From Oscheius onirici (lineage: Eukaryota; Nematoda; Chromadorea; Rhabditida; Rhabditidae), in NCBI GenBank assembly GCA_932521025.1, contig OW051472.1:9052001-9116000 (forward strand): 64,000 nt of DNA, read 5' to 3'. Of this stretch, positions 59,365-64,000 are shown piece by piece. Under the pieces are notes generated by a model that did not search any database, was not told the origin of the DNA, and saw nothing but the letters and a program-made list of their open reading frames with translations. Position 1 is the first letter of the stretch. Every line of letters starts with the position of its first letter. The position numbers and the translations under genes are program-made.

Positions 59365-61518
59365 GAAGTCTGTCGTCTACTTGCAAGAAATCCCACTTTT
59401 TTCAGCTATGTAGATAATAAAAAAGGGGAGTGTTTTGTGATTCAGATAACCTCTTATCTTCGGCTACATACAACGTCTTTTGTGAGATCTACGAGATCGT
59501 GCAAACAGATGAAGGACTTGATTGAGAAGCGCCGACACAGCTTTGTGAAGAATCTGTGAACAAGCATTGCCTATACTTGCTCCGGATACGGAAGTTTTAG
59601 TAGTGAATTAGATGACTTCCGTCGAAGAGAAACGTGTCGCCACTTTCGCACGGCGTTTCAACAACGTGTACACCTGTTTGAATGAGACGTAATGCCGCCC
59701 AGTTTCATTATTACAGTATACTACAGTAATCGCCTACTGTATTCCTCTGGCGAGCGATTCAAACGTGATGTTTTTTTTTTTCGATAAATCGATTTTTTCT
59801 AGGTTGTTCTAACCTAGCAAATAATCCTTTTTTTTTACTCTTTTCTCCTCAATTTCGTGTGATTGAACATAGTGAAGAAGTTGCCAAAGAGGAAAACCAA
59901 CGTTGCCTCAAATAAGCACTAAAAACAAATTCTGCTGCATTTATACTATGTGAGACGTCCAAATGCTAGGAAAATGATATTCCAGTGATGAAGAACCTGA
60001 ATCTGATGAGAGGACTGTAAAAATCTTGGTGAAAATGCCTAGATTCCGAAAGATCTCGTTCCTTGTAGGGTTAGACGATACTAATATGATTTTTTTTGTC
60101 ATTTATGCAGCTATACTGAGCTGGTTTAGGAAAAGGACATATAAACGTCGAAAAATGGATACTTTCGAGCGATATTAGTCCAGAATAAAAATAATAAATT
60201 TGGAAATTTTGAATTGCCGCCAGTAGTTTCTCAAATTGACGCGAAAAAAAAATGTACATACCGTTTCGACTGTTTTGAAACGCCGTGTTCGATTATCGTA
60301 CATCAGTTTTTCAAATTTCTATGCTAAAGTAAGCATGCTTTCTCATTTCAATCAATTTTTGTAGACTGAAACTCTACTGGCTGCAATTTCTGCCGCTCGC
60401 AGAGCCAACATTCTAGCCGATCAAGTCTCCCTCACTGGTACCGATATGGTTCCAGAAGTCTTCCAAACCTTCAAGCCAAACAAACTGTACATCGGTTCTG
60501 GCGAATTGTCTCGTCTTGAATTTCTTCTTCCGGATTTGGTAACACACGTAATCAAAGTTACGATTTTGTTTTCAGGATGTTGTGCACATTTTGTTTGTTC
60601 GCAACCGTCATGATGATATGATTGATCAATTCATTGAGAACATAATTGGAAGAAGTAGAATATTAACTTTAGTTACCAGCTTCTCGTTCAACTTTCAACT
60701 CGTCCGGAACTTTATGATGGCGAGTGGGACATATCTTGGCTCTGGTAAAAAAGTGGTCTTTTGACTTGTTTCCTTTCTTTTCGTCAGAAAAGTTCATTAT
60801 TCTTTTTAAAATGTGTTTTTCATCACGATAGCTTTCAGTCGTTTCTTCGCGTACTATTCCACTATTTTCAAGGCGAAGAAGTGGTTTCCTAGCCTCGGCA
60901 TGTTCTGGAAAGCTGTAGAGCAGATCAAGCGCATCAATTTTGTAGAACATCACAACTCTGTCCGATCAAGACATCACTGTGAAAACAGGCTGTGAAGCTG
61001 CGTGACTTTTTGTTATCAGTACTGAATGGTTTCAAAGATGCTTTCTACTTACTTTTTACTGAAAAGAAAGGAAAAAAAGACCACTTTTTCTTCAAAAGAC
61101 CACTTATTTTTCAAAAAACTACTTTGTTGACCAGAGCTCACATCTTCTCACCATGTTGAATTTTCAGGCAATAGATGACCGTGGCCGTCACCAAGGACTT
61201 AACGTCATTCTTCGCTACGCCATTACGCGCTCTAAAATGCATCCAAAAGACGAGACATTTCAATATCAACACCTTGTAGTTGGAGCAAAAACTTCCGAAG
61301 ACATACATTTCTACATCTACCCAAGTTTTGGCGGCACAGTTCTAGCCGTCATACCGCCAGTTTCACCAGAAAAATATGTAACCATCAATCGGCACTTTTG
61401 CTGCGGGTTCATTCGTAGTTTCGAGGAAGTCGAGTCGAATTTCCTTCCTCGCTTGAAACTTGCTGATAGACATGTAAAGGAAACTATTGTCTGTCTCGTT
61501 CGAAAATATCTCAACTAA
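59365..61518 (+). pseudogene. F-box-like paralogue 4, disabled at the 5' end
   Basis: Exon 1 reads MKSVVYLQEIPLFSAM followed at once by a stop and then IIKKG, so the F-box is interrupted. Exon 2 (KQMKDLIEKRRHSFVKNL) also ends in a stop. The later exons are open: TETLLAAISAARRANILADQ, MVPEVFQTFKPNKLYI, FIENIIGRSRILTLV and, from 61168, AIDDRGRHQGLNVILRYAIT through to VCLVRKYLN (stop at 61516-61518). An insertion (60739-61137) lies between the last two. The 3' part could still be expressed as a shortened protein from another start. Confidence 0.65.
60739..61137. mobile_element. Candidate MITE inside F-box copy 4
   Basis: About 400 bp bounded by GCTCTGGT..AAAAAAGTGGTCTTTT on the left. On the right are two inverted matches, AAAGACCACTTTTTC and AAAAGACCACTTATTTTT, ending ACCAGAGC. 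Inner TTTCCTTTCTTTTC and GAAAAGAAAGGAAA also pair. Flanks ACATATCTTG and ACATCTTCTC are similar but not identical. Confidence 0.5.
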
Positions 61519-61753
61519 TTTTCTGCCATGCGACTCCAAAGAGATCGGTTCCATCCAAATATTTATCGAGATCAAAAACTAGTCACGGTCGCTAAAACAT
61601 AAAGAGATCATTGAAGTCCCGCCTCGTCGATTCACCTGTAAACAGAAACATCTTGCCTAATTCATTGGCACATTGCTGGCCGAGTCGCCGATCAGATTCA
61701 GAGGAAGGGTTCTAAAGGTCTGTTTTCTGACTCCCCAAACGAGTTTCTGGTCT

Positions 61754-63751
61754 CTACCTCGTTCGCTGTGTGCTGTGTTTATAAAAGATGTGACGGTAGC
61801 CGAAAAGGCAGCACAGTTTGGCTCGCATCTGAGTACGGAAGTGACGAGAACTCATGCAGAAGAGGAAAAAGTTGGCGACCTGAAAATGTTCTCTTTCTTC
61901 TTTCTTTTAATTTTATTATTTTGCCTCAGGTTTCTAATCCATTTGGACATTTTTGATAAGACACTAACCTTTCCCGTGATGACGATGAAACTGGACAAAA
62001 CGACCCAAGTATACCAGCTTGGATCAATGAGATACGAGTTCAGATTGAAGATGTACATGTTGGCATAGAGTATCGCCGAAGGGAGATGAGTGATCACAAA
62101 GACGGACACGATGGCAGCTACAGTAATCGTGACGTGGCGTTCAGCCTTACCCAGCTGCTTCGTCCAACCTCCGGAACTGTTCGAGCCGTTTCTAGTCACA
62201 GTAGTCAGTTTCCTCTGATTCTCCAAGAGTGGAGGCGTCTCATCCGAACACTTTCTATCCTCCCGACCAGTAGCAGATTCCAGAAACTGAACAAAAATAT
62301 TTTTATCTCTCCGTCTCCTTCCCACTAACCTGTCGTCTGCTCTTCAAGTAATAGAGAAGAAAACCATTGAACAGGATCAACAATGCCATTGGGAGAAAGA
62401 TTTGGAAGAAGACGTTGATCAGAGTGAAGACAGTAAACATGGTAGAACTTTGGACGGCCACAATCCGCTGGGTTCCCTATAAGTTTCCGATTTTATAAGG
62501 ATAGTTAGCGAAAACTACCTTTTTGGATTCACCGGCCACCGCAAACGAAAAGTTCATGTACATGGTTAGAAGGGCATTGAAGACGACGATTGTAGGAATT
62601 GTGATGCAATCTCGAAGGGCAAAGCTGGAACTTTAACTTTCATAGGATCAAAAATCCAAGTTCCTTGTTATGCCTCCCATATTCTTTGTTTGCCCTCTTT
62701 CGTCTAGCTAATTTCTCAAAATCTCACGTCGGTTCCTCGAAGAGCGTAACCCGATATAACCAACCTGCTGGTCCTTGTCGAAAATGGAGCCTTGATGGCC
62801 CAGAGACGATCAAACGACACGGCCACCATGAGCCAGGTACTGCTGCCGGAGAACCAGTTCATCAGGAACGTAAAGAACGTCTTGTTCTGGATGTAGAACA
62901 GACGAAATCTCGTCTCACAGATTCCAGTCGGAGATGCTAAAATTTTTCTTTATTTGTAAAGAAAAAGAGCCCTACTTTTACAGGGTTCATAGTTCCAGTA
63001 GAACTTTCTCGACAGATTGTTAGGAAACATTGCCAGAAGGAAGAGAATGTCCGAGACGGCAGCACACGCCAGCATGGTATTGGTTCTGAAGCCGAGTTTG
63101 TCTCTTCATCCAAGTCTGTTTTCTATCCGCCAGACTTGGCCGTCGAACCGGGATCGGACCAAAAATTACCAAAAATGGAGATGGTCATATTATAGCGCAT
63201 TTTAACGCATTCTAGAACTAAATCAAAGAATAATAATATTGTTATATTTTGCTGACCTTTTTTACAAAAAATGACGAAAATTTTGATAAAAAAACACCCC
63301 CTTTTTTCCAAAATTTCCCCGCGGGCCGGGTCTCAACTTTCAGGCCCAATCCCGGCCCGTCAGCCATGTCTATAGTTCACAGCCTAGCCTACCATAAGTC
63401 CCCAGTTTTTTTCTGCCAATTCTTCCAGCATCTCTGAGAAAACTGATATCCTCGTCTAGTGCTCTCTCTCTAAAGAACAAATTACGCTCACACTCTCACG
63501 AGCCCCTTTTTAATAAGCTCAAGATTAGCGGTCGTATAATTGCTTCTCCATGAATCAGAATAAATCGCAGGAAGGAAAGTGCAAGACAATTTTGAGAGGG
63601 AAAAATCTTACCGACTGCGCATCGGACGAGATAGTAGAACCATGAGGGTGAGGACATTGCCTCCAATTCCTAGAGCTGCCTGGATCGGGAAGATGGTCTC
63701 GCAGCTCTTCTCGATCATTCGACGGTAGTCGGTCACGTTTGTGGCCGCCAT
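61754..63751 (-). CDS. Class A peptide-type GPCR
   Basis: Seven-transmembrane receptor. Start MAATNVTDYRRMIEKSCETI after a TTCCAG acceptor, with an N-glycosylation site NVT. TM1 has GIGGNVLTLMVLLSRPMRSR (the conserved GN). TM2 has ACAAVSDILFLLAMFP. TM3 ends in SFDRLWAIKAPF, a DRL/W form of the DRY motif. A long third loop carries DETPPLLENQRK. TM6 is VAAIVSVFVITHLPSAIL. TM7 runs into VANFFLFCMSSRHFRTQMRA, replacing NPxxY. The pattern suggests an FMRFamide/neuropeptide-like nematode receptor; the ligand cannot be read from sequence. The large second intron (about 63080-63610) contains repetitive-looking sequence. Confidence 0.85.
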
Positions 63752-64000
63752 TACTCTGGAAAAAAAGAGACTGAGGCAGAGCAGAGGGTCGAAGAAGAAG
63801 GTCATGGGAAGGTACGCCTCCCAGAGCACACAAACAGACTAGAGAAACTAATGAGATGAGTAAGAGGTCTTTTGGAAGAAACTAGACCAGGGGAGTGAGT
63901 AAGAGATCCAGTGGTTTGACTACCGAGGTCCGTTTCAATGAAGAGGAAGTTAAACACGAGGAAGGGGAAAGAATATCTAATTCGGGTGCGCTAATTATGT
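63752..64000. other. Upstream region of the GPCR gene
   Basis: About 250 bp at the window edge. The open frame directly upstream of the GPCR ATG has no ATG supported by an acceptor, so I treat it as intron or leader. No other feature is seen. Confidence 0.35.

Overview
The window is nuclear DNA from a nematode, most likely a clade V (rhabditid-type) species. Genes are compact, with many introns of 30-60 bp ending in TTTCAG or TTTTAG. Trans-splice-like acceptors lie just upstream of several ATGs. The best matches are nematode orthologues (rla-0 next to tct-1, hst-6, apy-1, tth-1, clip-1). An intact PIWI-clade Argonaute also fits, because PIWI is reported as retained mainly in clade V nematodes. 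There is no prokaryotic or viral character.

Layout. 1-2630 (+) is a tight series: the end of rla-0, tct-1 (TCTP), rpl-43 (eL43) and a METTL26-like methyltransferase, probably an operon. 2699-4494 (-) is heparan-sulfate 6-O-sulfotransferase. 5080-6829 (+) holds rbx-2 and a STEEP1 homologue. 6917-8426 (-) is a PPP-family phosphatase that has lost its metal-binding residues. 8734-8890 (+) starts a small secreted protein. 10019-13172 (-) holds a CTR copper transporter and the apyrase apy-1. 13689-14669 (+) is mrpl-47. 14732-15035 (-) is a tiny PPxY membrane protein. 15326-18255 (-) is a PIWI Argonaute. 18610-19476 (+) is sgt-1. 19833-22406 (-) is a KH-domain protein. 22979-23685 (+) is tetrathymosin tth-1. 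24146-28433 (+) is a large zinc-finger-like protein.

28434-38764 records genome turnover. A 390-bp foldback MITE with an 8-bp target duplication sits directly after the zinc-finger stop codon. A WDR6-FUBP block has been tandemly duplicated. Copy 1 keeps only the 5' fringe of WDR6 plus an N-terminally truncated but open FUBP. Copy 2 is complete. 38765-40694 is mostly non-coding with a perfect 24-bp hairpin. 40695-44030 carries two divergent genes of unknown family.

44398-45975 is a 1.58-kb element with apparently perfect 289-bp inverted arms. It cuts off the start of the first of four F-box-like paralogues (45976-46847, 47758-49278, 57759-58835, 59365-61518). Only the second is intact. Between copies 2 and 3 lie a diverged tandem repeat, an orphan 158-residue gene (50663-51178) and clip-1/CLIP-170 (51664-57172, -), whose coiled coil contains a recent internal duplication. 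The window ends with a class A peptide-type GPCR (61754-63751, -).

All coordinates and exon joins were read by eye from splice consensus and protein conservation. Unresolved junctions are stated in each entry.
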